NCBI RefSeq assembly: GCF_032598905.1
Contig: NZ_CP122458.1
Coordinates: forward strand, 3,844,001 to 3,908,000
Length of the DNA: 64,000 nt
Direction: 5' to 3'
Source of the DNA: Streptomyces sp. 11x1
GTDB taxonomy: Bacteria; Actinomycetota; Actinomycetes; Streptomycetales; Streptomycetaceae
The translations under genes were made by a program, and so were the position numbers. The notes under the pieces are model-generated. The model ran no database searches, had not been told where the DNA came from, and saw nothing but the letters and a program-made list of their open reading frames with translations. Position 1 is the first letter of the stretch. Every line of letters begins with the position of its first letter. This document shows, in pieces, positions 44,385 through 53,420 of this stretch.

Positions 44385-46481
44385 TTGAGTCACCGTAGGA
44401 GCCATGCGTCGGAGCCGCTGGGGCCGAGGCGGCGGGGCTGGCTGACGTTGGGGGCCGTCGTGGCCGGTGGCGCGGGCCTCGTGTCGTACGCCGTGGTCGG
44501 TCCGGGCGTCGGCACGGCCGCCGCCGACGACGTACCCACCGCCCGCCCCTCGACCGTCACCCGCCCCCCGATCATCAGCAGGGCCGCGTGGGGCGCGGAC
44601 GAGGCGGCCGTGACGGGAACGCCCGGGTACAACGACCGGATCAGCGCGGTGTTCGTCCACGACACGGGCGGCCCCAACGCCTACAGCTGCGCCGAGTCGC
44701 CCGCCCTGATCCGCGCGCTCATGGCCGACGACATCCAGGCGGCGGGCCGGGGCGACCTCGGCTACAACTTCGTCGTCGACAAGTGCGGCCGTATCTACGA
44801 GGGCCGGGCGGGCGGCGTGGACCTGTCGGTGCGCGGCGCGCACACCCCCGGCTTCGACGGGGAGTCCACGGGCGTCGCGGTCCTCGGCGACTTCGATGGC
44901 GGCGGCGCGCCGAACCGGGCGGCCGTGGAGTCCGTGGCACGGCTGGCGGCGTGGAAGCTGGGCCAGTACGCGGGCGACCCCACGGGCAGGGTGACGCTGA
45001 CGGCGTCCGAGGACACCGGCGTGTACTCGGGCGGCGAGTCGGCGGAGCTGGACGTCATATCCGGCGGCAGCGACGCGGCGTCCCTCACCTCCCCCGGAGC
45101 CGGTCTCTACGCCGAGCTCCCCGAGATACGACGCTACGCCGCCTCCCCGGCCCGCGCATCCGCGATCCCGACCGCCGACTACACGGGCGACGGCGTGATC
45201 GACCTGGTGGTGCCGACCCCCCGGACCGGCAGCGGTTGGGTCACCCTGGTGCCGGGTGGTGCGGGCGGGCCCGTCCCGACCGCCAGGCTCCGCCTGAACC
45301 AGGCGAGCGCGGGCGTGCCGGGCGCCGCCGAGTCGGGCGACCGGTGGGGCGCGGCGACCGCGTGGGGCGATGTCGACGGTGACGGGTACGCGGATCTCGT
45401 GGTCGGTGCGCCCGGCGAGGACGACACCACCGGGCACGCGGACCGGGGCGCGGTGACGATCCTCTACGGGCCGTCCTTCACCGACGGCGCCGACACCATG
45501 GCCCTCGGCGACGACTACGAGCCGGCCGGCGCGCGGTTCGGCGCGACCGTGGCGACCGGGGACTTCAACGCGGACGGCAGGGCGGACGTGTTCACCGCCG
45601 CCACCGGGACGGGCGGCAACTGGGCGGCCCGCTTCGGCGACGGCCACGAGGTCGCCGGGGACCTCACCACGGCAACCGGTTCCCTCGCCTACGCGGACGC
45701 CGCGACCGGCGACTTCAACCGGGACGGCTACGCCGACGTGGCCCTCAACTACCGTGACGCGTCCGGCGTCGGCCGGATCGTCTGGTTCAAGGGCTCCCGG
45801 TCGCTGGGGCTGACGAAGGCGGCGACCCTGACCGTGAAGGGCGGCCGCGCCGTCGCGGCGGGCGACATCGACGGGGACGGTTACGACGACCTCGTCGTCG
45901 GACAGCCGTACGCCTCCGAGTCCGGCGGCAACGCCGGCGGCCAGGTGACCGTGGTCCCCGGCACGTCCACCGGGCTGGGCTCGACGGGGACGCGGACGGT
46001 CCACCAGGCCACGGCGGGGGTGGAGGGCGCCTCCGAGACCTCGGACGGCTTCGGCTCCTCGGTCGCCGTCGGCGATGTCGACGCCGACGGGTACGCCGAC
46101 GTGCTGACCGGGGCGCCGAACGAGGACATCACCCGGGCCGGGAAGAACCGGCCGAACGCGGGGTCGGTGTGGCTGCTGAAGGGGGCCGCCGCCGGGGTGA
46201 GTGGAGCGGGGTCCGTGGCGTTCTCGCAGGACGCGCCGGATGTGCCGGGCTCGACCGAGGCCGAGGACAAGTTCGGGTCTGCGGTGTCGGGGGCGGATGT
46301 CACCGGGGACGGGTACGGCGATGTGCTGGTCGGGGTGGAGGGGGAGGACGCAGGAAACGGCACGGTGCTGTTCATGCCGTCGGTGGACGGCGTGCCGGTG
46401 GCTTCCCGGTCCGTGTACTACGGCGTCACGCAGTTGGGTGCGCCGGGGGGCGCGCGTCTGGGGCAGCTCCTGACGCCGTAG
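44385..46481 (+). CDS. Secreted peptidoglycan amidase with FG-GAP repeats
   Basis: A 698-residue exported protein. After a twin-arginine-like signal (RRRGWLTLGAVVAGG ending GTAAADD) comes a PGRP/amidase-2 domain: SRAAWGADEAAV, VFVHDTGGPNAYSC (zinc His), GDLGYNFVVDKCGRIYEGRA and HTPGFDGESTGVAVLGDF. From about residue 290 there are at least six FG-GAP/VCBS-type calcium-binding repeats (GDVDGDGYADLVVGAPGEDD, GDFNRDGYADVALNY, GDVDADGYADVLTGAPNED). The TTG at 44385 has GGGGTGGGG just upstream; a GTG at 44376 is an alternative. It probably cleaves the amide bond between muramic acid and the stem peptide. Confidence 0.92.
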   Translation: MSHRRSHASEPLGPRRRGWLTLGAVVAGGAGLVSYAVVGPGVGTAAADDVPTARPSTVTRPPIISRAAWGADEAAVTGTPGYNDRISAVFVHDTGGPNAYSCAESPALIRALMADDIQAAGRGDLGYNFVVDKCGRIYEGRAGGVDLSVRGAHTPGFDGESTGVAVLGDFDGGGAPNRAAVESVARLAAWKLGQYAGDPTGRVTLTASEDTGVYSGGESAELDVISGGSDAASLTSPGAGLYAELPEIRRYAASPARASAIPTADYTGDGVIDLVVPTPRTGSGWVTLVPGGAGGPVPTARLRLNQASAGVPGAAESGDRWGAATAWGDVDGDGYADLVVGAPGEDDTTGHADRGAVTILYGPSFTDGADTMALGDDYEPAGARFGATVATGDFNADGRADVFTAATGTGGNWAARFGDGHEVAGDLTTATGSLAYADAATGDFNRDGYADVALNYRDASGVGRIVWFKGSRSLGLTKAATLTVKGGRAVAAGDIDGDGYDDLVVGQPYASESGGNAGGQVTVVPGTSTGLGSTGTRTVHQATAGVEGASETSDGFGSSVAVGDVDADGYADVLTGAPNEDITRAGKNRPNAGSVWLLKGAAAGVSGAGSVAFSQDAPDVPGSTEAEDKFGSAVSGADVTGDGYGDVLVGVEGEDAGNGTVLFMPSVDGVPVASRSVYYGVTQLGAPGGARLGQLLTP

Positions 46482-46595
46482 CCCGGCTTTTCCTCGCCCC
46501 CGCCGCCCCTGCCCGTCCCTCCACTCTCGGCTTCGCTCGAGCGGGAGGTGCCCCCACCCAGGGGCTGCGCCCCTTTGCCCCCCATCCGCGGGCCC

Positions 46596-46706
46596 AGTGG
46601 GGGCTGGTCGCGTAGTTCCCCGCGCCCCTTGAGGGCCTACGGCCATTCAGGGGCGAAAAGCACGGGGCGAAGCCCCTGCTTTTCAGGGGCGCGGGGAACT
46701 GCGCGA
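46596..46706. repeat. Long inverted copy of the dispersed repeat
   Basis: The left arm CGCGTAGTTCCCCGCGCCCC and the right arm GGGGCGCGGGGAACTGCGCG (one mismatch) flank nested stems (AAGCACGGGG / CCCCTGCTT). Upstream, CGCCCCCGCCGCCCCTGCCC and AGGGGCTGCGCCCCT parallel the 13.7-kb copy. The element fills the spacer between two converging genes. Confidence 0.8.
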
Positions 46707-46740
46707 GAAGCCCCACGCACCCACAGCCGAAAACCCGCCC

Positions 46741-47169
46741 TCACCCGGAGGGCATCGCATCGTGGCACAGCAGCCGCAGCGACCCGTCCCCCGTGTAGCA
46801 CCGGCGGGCCTCGTCGAAGGGGTCCCAGAAGCGGCCGTCCCAGGTGCGGACCCAGTAGCCGCCGTCCGACTCGACCCACTCACCGCCGGCCCACCGCACG
46901 ACGACCTCACCGCCGTACGCCCCGAAACCCCGCAACGCCCCCTCCACGGCGGCGTACGGCGCTCCCTCCCGGCGGATCTCCTCGATCATCCGGTCCACCC
47001 GCCACAGGCTCTGCGTCGAGTAGTCGAGGCGCACCCGCGCCCCTTCCCGCATCATCGCCACCGCGTCGGCGGCCCACCGAAGGGGCTTCGCCGCGCTGCC
47101 GGGCCGGTTCCCGCGGCTCCCCGGTGCGCCGGAGGAACCGACCGAACTGAATGTCTGCTGTGCGCTCAC
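46741..47169 (-). CDS. Unrecognised soluble protein
   Basis: A protein of about 142 residues that I do not recognise. It has regular coding character in its C-terminal 110 residues: VRLDYSTQSLWRVDRMIEEI, then GGEVVVRWAGGEWVESDGGY and FWDPFDEARRCYTGDGSLRL. These suggest a small alpha/beta domain. No signal peptide or TM. The GTG at 47169 is a weak choice because no spaced ribosome site precedes it; a start nearer the first conserved segment (two adjacent ATGs near 47055) is possible. Confidence 0.6.
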   Translation of the reverse strand: MSAQQTFSSVGSSGAPGSRGNRPGSAAKPLRWAADAVAMMREGARVRLDYSTQSLWRVDRMIEEIRREGAPYAAVEGALRGFGAYGGEVVVRWAGGEWVESDGGYWVRTWDGRFWDPFDEARRCYTGDGSLRLLCHDAMPSG

Positions 47170-47288
47170 ACTCCGGAAAGCGCCCGCCCGGCACGAGACG
47201 TTTCGCGATTTCGGCCTGTCCCCGACACCGGTGCAGGACCGCCACACGCGGCCCCAGGACACCCACAGGACCCGCCAGGAAACGAGGT

Positions 47289-47894
47289 TTACCGCCGCGC
47301 CCCTCGCGTACGCCGTGACACGACCGCCCGCAGCACCCGCCGCCCCTCCGTGGCGACACCGAGCGCCTGCCGCAGCCCCGCCGCGCCGTGCTGGGCGAGC
47401 AGTTCCAACACCGCGATCTGACGACGCAGTTCGGCGGCGACGAGATGGGACGTGCCCTCGGTACGGCCCTCCCGGCACGCCGCCACGGAGTCGGCGCCCC
47501 CGGCGTCCAGCGGGTCGAGCAGTTGATGGATCCGCAGCGCGGAGACGGAGCACATCTCCGCCCACTCCCGCAGCCCCTCACCGGACCGCTCCCCGGGAAC
47601 CGCGTCGAGCATCCGGCGGGCGAGCAGGACGACTTCCTCGCCCCCGACACCACTGCCGTCACCTTCACCGCCCGCGTCGGAGCCGGGGTCGGAGGGGTCC
47701 GGTGGCGCCAGTTCGCCGCGTATCTTCGCGACTCGCTCTCCCCACTCCTCCCCCTCGTCCACCAGACCCGCCCACAGCGGACGCAGGATCTCGTCGTCAC
47801 CCCCGAGAAGCGGTACGCAACGGTCCAAACAAGCCAACCCGCCGGCCGCCAGACCACGTTCGTCGGCCTGGGCCAACAGCTCCACCAGGCTCAT
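47289..47894 (-). CDS. Unrecognised helical protein
   Basis: A 201-residue, mainly helical, acidic protein with no signal or TM. It opens MSLVELLAQADERGLAAGGL and contains EVVLLARRMLDAVPGERSG and QIAVLELLAQHGAAGLRQA. Codon use is normal and the ATG start is clean. I cannot assign a family. It is followed on the same strand by another unassigned gene, with a 119-bp gap. Confidence 0.7.
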   Translation of the reverse strand: MSLVELLAQADERGLAAGGLACLDRCVPLLGGDDEILRPLWAGLVDEGEEWGERVAKIRGELAPPDPSDPGSDAGGEGDGSGVGGEEVVLLARRMLDAVPGERSGEGLREWAEMCSVSALRIHQLLDPLDAGGADSVAACREGRTEGTSHLVAAELRRQIAVLELLAQHGAAGLRQALGVATEGRRVLRAVVSRRTRGARR

Positions 47895-47979
47895 CGCGCC
47901 TCCCCTAAATCCTGCTCGACCGTGCCCCCGTTATACGGAGCCCACACTTCCCCTTACTGCGTGCGACGACCCGGGAGTG

Positions 47980-48525
47980 TCACAGAGGGACGACCCCGAG
48001 CCGGTCGAGCAACCGGAAGAGAATGTTTTCAGCCAGGGGGTCCGCCGGTCCAGGTTCCGAGGTCAACACCTCGACCAGGGAACGCTCGACGACGACCCGT
48101 CCCGCCTCCGCGGCCCAGGCGACGGCGCGTTCGGCGGCGTCGCGCGGTTCGAGGAAGTAGTCCTCGACCGTGAGCCCCTGGCCGTCCCCCAGATAGGCGG
48201 CCATGGCCCGCCGCGCGAGACACGTCGTCCACGCCCCGCTCTCCGGTGCCGCCGCCTCGACGACCACGCAGTCGCTGTCCATGACATAGCCGAACAGCGC
48301 GGGCGCGCCGGTCTCCCGGGCGAGCGTGTTCATGTTGCCGACATCGCCGGTGCTCCCGGAACCCCCGGCAGCCTCGGCACCCGGCGCGCCCGTCGGGTAC
48401 GCCCAGATCTGCCAGCCGTCGTCCGCCGTCACGCACAGCGTCAAGGCCTCGGCCTCGGCCAGCGCGTCCAGCTCCGCGAGCGGCCGCTCGCTTCTGCCCA
48501 CGACGTAGTACCCCCAGTACCCCAT
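47980..48525 (-). CDS. Unrecognised small protein with YYVVGRSERPL start
   Basis: A 181-residue soluble protein beginning MGYWGYYVVGRSERPLAELD and containing GWQIWAYPTGAP, LARETGAPALFGYVMDSDCV and a short acidic C-terminal half with DYFLEPRDAAERAVAWA. The pattern resembles streptomycete-specific proteins of unknown function that read out a status value. No catalytic motif is visible. It is monocistronic. Confidence 0.72.
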   Translation of the reverse strand: MGYWGYYVVGRSERPLAELDALAEAEALTLCVTADDGWQIWAYPTGAPGAEAAGGSGSTGDVGNMNTLARETGAPALFGYVMDSDCVVVEAAAPESGAWTTCLARRAMAAYLGDGQGLTVEDYFLEPRDAAERAVAWAAEAGRVVVERSLVEVLTSEPGPADPLAENILFRLLDRLGVVPL

Positions 48526-48631
48526 ACCGGGAATAGACCACACCCGTACGGCGGTTCGCTCCCGGAATCGGGCAATCCGCCCGGGTCCCCCTGGACAGCC
48601 GCGAAGGAGGACAGGTTCACGGAGGACAGGT

Positions 48632-49483
48632 TCAGAGGGCGGCCACAGGCTCGGGCTCCGCACGCGACCCGGTCCGCGCCTTGTCGTCCTGCATACGGGT
48701 GAGGGCGAGGACGAAGAAGACGGCGAACACGGCGGTGGGGATCTCGAAAGCGTCCGCGAACAGCACACGTTCGGTGGCCGTCCGCAGTTCCTCCGCCGTC
48801 TCCGCCCGGCGCAGGGCCAGGCCACTCACCTGGTTCGCCACACCGCTGATGATCCACATCGTCCACCAGGCGTTGACGAGGGCGTGCGACCGCGGCTTCG
48901 TGGACGGGCTGCTGGCGTCCCAGCCGTCCAGGGCGATCCGGCGTGGGTACCAGAGGTTCACGATCGGCACGATCCAGCCCGCTATGGCCCAGCCCCGCTT
49001 CTTCTGGTGCCCGAAAGGCTCGAACACCTCCGCGTTGACCCGCACCCGGTGGAACCAGATCAGGAAGACGACGACGGTGACGAGATAGGCGAGCATCTGC
49101 GCGCTTCCGGTCAGACCGGAGAGCCGGTCGGCCCGGTCCGCGTCCGCGTCGATACTGAACCCGTACTCTCCGTCCGTCATCCTTCCCAGCACGTCGAGCA
49201 TCACGAGATCCGCCCACACCGCGACCAGGTCGGTCACGGCGACCACTCCGAGCAGGATCGCCACCGCACGCCCCAGCCCCACCGGCGACCGCAGCCACGC
49301 GGGGCCGTGCGGGGACTGGATCGGCAGAGCCGTGTGGGCGGGGAGCCCCGGCGCCGCCGGATGCGGAACGGCGGCGTGCGCGGGCGTGGGCGCCGACGCG
49401 GGGTGCAGATCCGCCGCCTCGCACTGCCGGCACAGCTCACCGCCGGGTGCCGCCGCATAGGTCGCGCAGCGCGCACAGTTCAT
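48632..49483 (-). CDS. DUF4328-domain membrane protein
   Basis: A 283-residue membrane protein. The N-terminus has a small Cys-rich zinc-ribbon-like segment (MNCARCATYAAAPGGELCRQ), followed by a Pro/Ala linker. Four TM helices follow, including AILLGVVAVTDLVAVWADLV and LVTVVVFLIWFHRVRVNAEV. The DUF4328 block WFHRVRVNAEV, GWAIAGWIVPIVNLWYPRRI, NAWWTMWIISGVA is clear. Function of the family is unknown. Confidence 0.85.
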   Translation of the reverse strand: MNCARCATYAAAPGGELCRQCEAADLHPASAPTPAHAAVPHPAAPGLPAHTALPIQSPHGPAWLRSPVGLGRAVAILLGVVAVTDLVAVWADLVMLDVLGRMTDGEYGFSIDADADRADRLSGLTGSAQMLAYLVTVVVFLIWFHRVRVNAEVFEPFGHQKKRGWAIAGWIVPIVNLWYPRRIALDGWDASSPSTKPRSHALVNAWWTMWIISGVANQVSGLALRRAETAEELRTATERVLFADAFEIPTAVFAVFFVLALTRMQDDKARTGSRAEPEPVAAL

Positions 49484-49729
49484 CGTGGAGCCCCCCGTGT
49501 GATCGGACGCCCGTACTCGGACGCCCATGACCGGTGATGGTGATCGGTGATCGAGATCGGATGATCGGAACAGACCGAACGGCGGTCCTCCCCAGACCCT
49601 CACGCTCGGCAATCGAACAGGCGGAACATACGGTTCACCCGCGCTGCCCGTCCACCTCTTTCCCTTTCCGTGACGCCGATCGTCGCGCGGGCCGGTGCCG
49701 GGCGGCACGCGGCCCGCGCCGCCCGGGAC

Positions 49730-51430
49730 TCAGCTCACCTGTCCCGCCAGCTCCCGGAACTGCGCCCAGGTCAGGCCCGGTTTCCCCGGGTCCCACAGCT
49801 TCTGCGAGAGCGCCCGCAGCGGCATCCGGACGCCCGCCGCGACCTGCGCCTCGGTCTGCCGGTTCGCGAGGTCGCACCAGACGGCGAAGGAGCCGCCGAG
49901 GATCTGGTCGTCGTACTGGGCGGGCACGGCGGTGGTGCCGCGCAGCACCCGGGGGGTCCAGGACTCGTAGATGCGCTGCCCGGTCGGGTAGACGAACTGG
50001 TTGGGCTCGCCGAGGACGTAGTACAGGTACTCGTCGTTGTAATTGATCACCTGTCGCCCGGCGCTCAGGTATTCGATCGGCGGCCGGGCCCCGATCTCCT
50101 TGCCCGTCCAGTACGCGACCTGGATGGCCTTGTCCGCCTGGACCGAGCCGCCCCGGAAGAACCCGTCGTTCCAGGCCCGGACGGTCCGGTCGTGTCCGCG
50201 CATCACCTTGGCACGGTCGTTCAGCCAGCCGGTGGCGAGGTCGGCGACGGTCGCACCGGCGCCGTACTTCTGCCGCGCGGCGGCGGCCAGCTGCGGGTAC
50301 GAGGCCTCGGGGTCGGAGGCCATCAGCGCCCGGTACTCGTCGGCGCCCAGGTGCCAGTACGCGCCGTCGAACAGGTCGGCGTACTCGTCGAGCAGTTCGT
50401 CCACGACCTCGGCGGACCGGGGATTGGAGATGTCGACGGCACCGCTCGCGGCGACGCCCTGCGCGTTCTTCAGCTGGAGCCCCGGATTGCCCGCGATCAC
50501 GGCACCCAGATGTCCGGGTGAGTCGATCTCCGGTACGACCGTGATGTGCCGGCTCTCCGCGAGGTCCAGGATCCTCCGCACCTGGGCCTTGGTGAGGTGC
50601 TGCTGCGACACCACCTCGGGGTGGCTCGTGGACTCGATCCGGAACCCCTGGTCGTCGGAGAAGTGCAGGCCGAGCTGGTTGTACTTCAGGTCGCCCAGCT
50701 CACGGATGCGGTCCTCGATCCAGCCCGCCGTGAAGTGCTTGCGCGCGATGTCGAGCATGAACCCGCGCTGCGGTTTGGCCGGCTCGTCCCGGACGACGCC
50801 CTCCTGCGCCGTACCGCCGCCGCGCACCTCCTGCTTCAGGGTGCGCGTGCCGTAGAAGACCCCCGCCTCGGCGGGCGCGGCGATCCGCACGCGTCCGTCC
50901 TTCACAGTGAGGGTGTACGCCTCCGACCTCGGCGCGTCGGCCTCGGTGAGCGCCAGTTCCACGTCCCCGGCCCGGGGCCGGGCCTCCCCGGCGTACGCCA
51001 GCCCCAGCTCCCCGGCGGTCAGCCGTCCCTCGTCGGCCAGCGCGGCGTTCCGTACGACGACGCGGCCCCCGTCGGCGGGCTTCCAGCCGGGGCCGCGCGC
51101 GGCCTCGTGCTGCCGTACGGCGGGGATGGTCCGCGGCTTCGTCGACAGGGGGTAGGTGCGCGACGGCGAGGGGGACACGGAGGGCGTGGTCCCGGCGGCG
51201 CTCACGGACGACCCCTGCGGCGACGGCCCGGAGCCGCTGGGCGTGCCCGTCCCGCCGCCCGGCCACACGGTCACGGCCACGGCGACCGCACCGCCCGCCA
51301 GCACCACTCCCGTGCCCAGGAGCAACCCTTTCGACGTGATCGCGGTCTTCCTGCGGGGTGCCCTGCGCCGGCCTCGGTTCACGACAGGCCCCCGGTCTCC
51401 GTGCCCGTCCTCGTCCCGCTCGCCGTCCAC
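49730..51430 (-). CDS. Beta-N-acetylhexosaminidase (GH20), membrane-anchored
   Basis: A 566-residue glycoside hydrolase with an N-terminal TM anchor (GLLLGTGVVLAGGAVAVAV). The GH20b domain covers roughly residues 100-215, then the catalytic (beta/alpha)8 barrel: RGFMLDIARKHFTAGWIEDR, LGLHFSDDQGFRIES, VVPEIDSPGHLGAV and WHLGADEYRAL. The catalytic Asp-Glu pair is expected at GADE. GTG at 51430 is the start; an upstream region has no signal peptide. It removes GlcNAc/GalNAc from chitin or peptidoglycan fragments outside the cell. Confidence 0.93.
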   Translation of the reverse strand: MDGERDEDGHGDRGPVVNRGRRRAPRRKTAITSKGLLLGTGVVLAGGAVAVAVTVWPGGGTGTPSGSGPSPQGSSVSAAGTTPSVSPSPSRTYPLSTKPRTIPAVRQHEAARGPGWKPADGGRVVVRNAALADEGRLTAGELGLAYAGEARPRAGDVELALTEADAPRSEAYTLTVKDGRVRIAAPAEAGVFYGTRTLKQEVRGGGTAQEGVVRDEPAKPQRGFMLDIARKHFTAGWIEDRIRELGDLKYNQLGLHFSDDQGFRIESTSHPEVVSQQHLTKAQVRRILDLAESRHITVVPEIDSPGHLGAVIAGNPGLQLKNAQGVAASGAVDISNPRSAEVVDELLDEYADLFDGAYWHLGADEYRALMASDPEASYPQLAAAARQKYGAGATVADLATGWLNDRAKVMRGHDRTVRAWNDGFFRGGSVQADKAIQVAYWTGKEIGARPPIEYLSAGRQVINYNDEYLYYVLGEPNQFVYPTGQRIYESWTPRVLRGTTAVPAQYDDQILGGSFAVWCDLANRQTEAQVAAGVRMPLRALSQKLWDPGKPGLTWAQFRELAGQVS

Positions 51431-51592
51431 GACATCTCACACACCTCTCGCCACGCGCTTTCCCCCGGCCTCACTCCCGACTCTCCGCCGAGTCCCCTTC
51501 TCGAACCTACGACGTCTCACCGCCCAAACCGTCCACCACAGGTTCCGAAACTCTCCCGTCCGGGTGAATTTCGGGCATCGAACGGACAGCCC

Positions 51593-52219
51593 ATGAACCG
51601 CCTCGATAACGTGGTGGCACCTTTCGCACAGCCTGCCCAGCCGCCCCCTACGCACCGCCGAGGACCCACGCTGCCTCCGCACCGTCTTCCACGCCTCCCC
51701 GGCCAGGTCGCCGTCCCGGAGCAGGCCCACACTCCCGGCCCCTCGGCCCTGGAGCGGTTCAACCACGCCCCCGCCGAGACCGCCCGGCAGACCCTGCTCG
51801 CCTGCCTGCGCAGCCTGCGCTGGGCGCACCGCCTCACCGACCACCGGCCCTACCCGGACCTGTGCGCCCTGCTCGCCGCGTCCGACGAGGCCGCGTACGA
51901 CCTCACACCGGCGGACCTGGCGGAGGCCCTGGCGGGCGAGACCCTGCCCGCCCTGCCCGACGACACCTACGGGGTCGCCCACACCGCGCTCAACGCCGCG
52001 CACGCGGCGTACGAGGCCCGCTTCGGCCATGTCTTCGTCATCGCCCTGGACACCACCCACCCGGACGAACTCCTCGACCGCACCCTGGAGGGCATCCGCT
52101 CCCGCCTCTCGAACGACCCGGAGGAGGAGCGCGTGGTGGTGGCCGAGGAACTACGCCGCCTGGCAAGAACCCGCCTGACCACCCACATCAGCCCCACGAA
52201 CACCTGCCCGGTGCCGTAG
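51593..52219 (+). CDS. Degenerate OHCU-decarboxylase-family protein
   Basis: A 208-residue protein with the fold of 2-oxo-4-hydroxy-4-carboxy-5-ureidoimidazoline decarboxylase (uricase pathway). Family segments: FNHAPAETARQTLLACLRSL, RPYPDLCALLAASDEAAYDL, AYEARFGHVFVIALDTTHPD and SRLSNDPEEERVVVAEELRR with a final LARTRL. The catalytic HP-R/D-x-G motif (normally AHPRIGE) is replaced by LAGETLP, and the following Ser-x-x-Glu is missing. Decarboxylase activity is therefore doubtful. No other urate-pathway genes are near. An alternative is that it serves in another decarboxylation. Confidence 0.75.
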   Translation: MNRLDNVVAPFAQPAQPPPTHRRGPTLPPHRLPRLPGQVAVPEQAHTPGPSALERFNHAPAETARQTLLACLRSLRWAHRLTDHRPYPDLCALLAASDEAAYDLTPADLAEALAGETLPALPDDTYGVAHTALNAAHAAYEARFGHVFVIALDTTHPDELLDRTLEGIRSRLSNDPEEERVVVAEELRRLARTRLTTHISPTNTCPVP

Positions 52220-52263
52220 ACCGCGGGAAACCGCGCCTCATCGGGTGCGCAGAGAACTGCTCT

Positions 52264-52292
52264 TTTCAGGGGGGCGGGGAACCGCGCGAACA
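52264..52292. repeat. Partial copy of the dispersed repeat before sdhC
   Basis: The sequence CAGGGGGGCGGGGAACCGCGCG at this place is a diverged single arm. The surrounding 300-bp spacer up to sdhC otherwise holds a promoter-like TTGATCACACC and no gene. Confidence 0.5.
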
Positions 52293-52519
52293 ACCCCCAC
52301 CCACCCGCACCCGGAATCCGAACCCGCACGCACCCCGCCCCACCCGGTACTAACCCTTACGTGCGCCTTTGTATGCCAGTTTGATCACACCAACCCTCCC
52401 GGCTTAAGCCAAGTGCAACGACGTCGCTACCATGGCCGGGGCCGGTGGACCGTACCCGGCCGGGTCAGACCGACAAGCAAGCCGGCCGGCCCCAATCCCC
52501 GCTCCCGGAGGGTTCTTCC

Positions 52520-52900
52520 GTGCCGGCTGGAACGCTGTACCGCGGCCGGGAAGGAATGTGGTCCTGGGTGGCTCATCGAGTCACCGGCGTCCTCATCTTC
52601 TTCTTCCTGTTCGTACACGTGCTGGACACCGCTCTCGTCCGCGTCTCCCCCGACGCCTACGACAAGGTCGTGGCCACGTACAAGACGCCGATCGTCGCGC
52701 TGCTGGAGTACGGCCTCGTCGCCGCCGTCCTCTTCCACGCGCTCAACGGTCTTCGGGTCATCGCCGTCGACTTCTGGTCCAACGGCCCCCGTCACCAGAA
52801 GACGATGCTGTGGTCCGTCGTCGGCATCTGGCTCGTGCTGATGATCGGGGCCCTGTACCCCGTCCTCGGCCACGCCGTCCGTGAAGTCTTCGGGAGCTGA
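52520..52900 (+). CDS. sdhC: Succinate dehydrogenase cytochrome b subunit
   Basis: A 126-residue membrane anchor subunit of succinate:quinone oxidoreductase with three helices. GMWSWVAHRVTGVLIFFFLF carries the quinone/heme region, followed by VHVLDTALVRV with the axial His; ALNGLRVIAVDFW is the third region. The GTG at 52520 follows GGAGGGTTCTTCC, a strong ribosome site. A GTG at 52445 would add 25 residues of no family resemblance. It is the first gene of sdhCDAB. Confidence 0.93.
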   Translation: MPAGTLYRGREGMWSWVAHRVTGVLIFFFLFVHVLDTALVRVSPDAYDKVVATYKTPIVALLEYGLVAAVLFHALNGLRVIAVDFWSNGPRHQKTMLWSVVGIWLVLMIGALYPVLGHAVREVFGS

Positions 52901-52905
52901 GGCAG

Positions 52906-53397
52906 ATGTCCGCCACTGAAACCACCGCCTCCGGCATCGGCCCCGTCGAGGGCGCCGGGGACCTGTCGGGCTACAGCCCCGACAACCCGGCCCCCGTCAT
53001 CGAGCCGCCCCGCAAGCGCACCAAGAAGACCCCCAGGTCGACCCGCGGCAACTTCGAGATGGTCGCGTGGCTCTTCATGCGTCTGTCCGGCATCGTCCTG
53101 GTCGTCCTGGTCATCGGCCACCTGCTGATCCAGCTCGTCCTCGACGGCGGCGTCTCCAAGATCGGCTTCGCGTTCGTCGCGGGCCGCTGGGCCTCGCCGT
53201 TCTGGCAGACCTGGGACCTGCTGATGCTGTGGCTCGCGATGCTGCACGGCGCGAACGGCCTGCGTACCGTCATCAACGACTACGCGGAGCGCCCGAACAC
53301 CCGGCTGTGGCTCAAGGGCCTGCTCTACACCGCCACGGTGTTCACCATCCTGCTGGGCACGCTGGTGATCTTCACCTTCGACCCGAACATCCGCTAG
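52906..53397 (+). CDS. sdhD: Succinate dehydrogenase hydrophobic anchor subunit
   Basis: A 163-residue anchor subunit. After an N-terminal Pro/Lys-rich extension come three TM helices, including [20 protein letters not shown] and [20 protein letters not shown]. The heme-ligand His lies in [16 protein letters not shown], and [20 protein letters not shown] is the conserved loop. A 5-bp gap from sdhC; 23 bp to sdhA. Confidence 0.93.
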   Translation: MSATETTASGIGPVEGAGDLSGYSPDNPAPVIEPPRKRTKKTPRSTRGNFEMVAWLFMRLSGIVLVVLVIGHLLIQLVLDGGVSKIGFAFVAGRWASPFWQTWDLLMLWLAMLHGANGLRTVINDYAERPNTRLWLKGLLYTATVFTILLGTLVIFTFDPNIR

Positions 53398-53420
53398 GCA
53401 CGGGGCTGAGGCAACCGATC

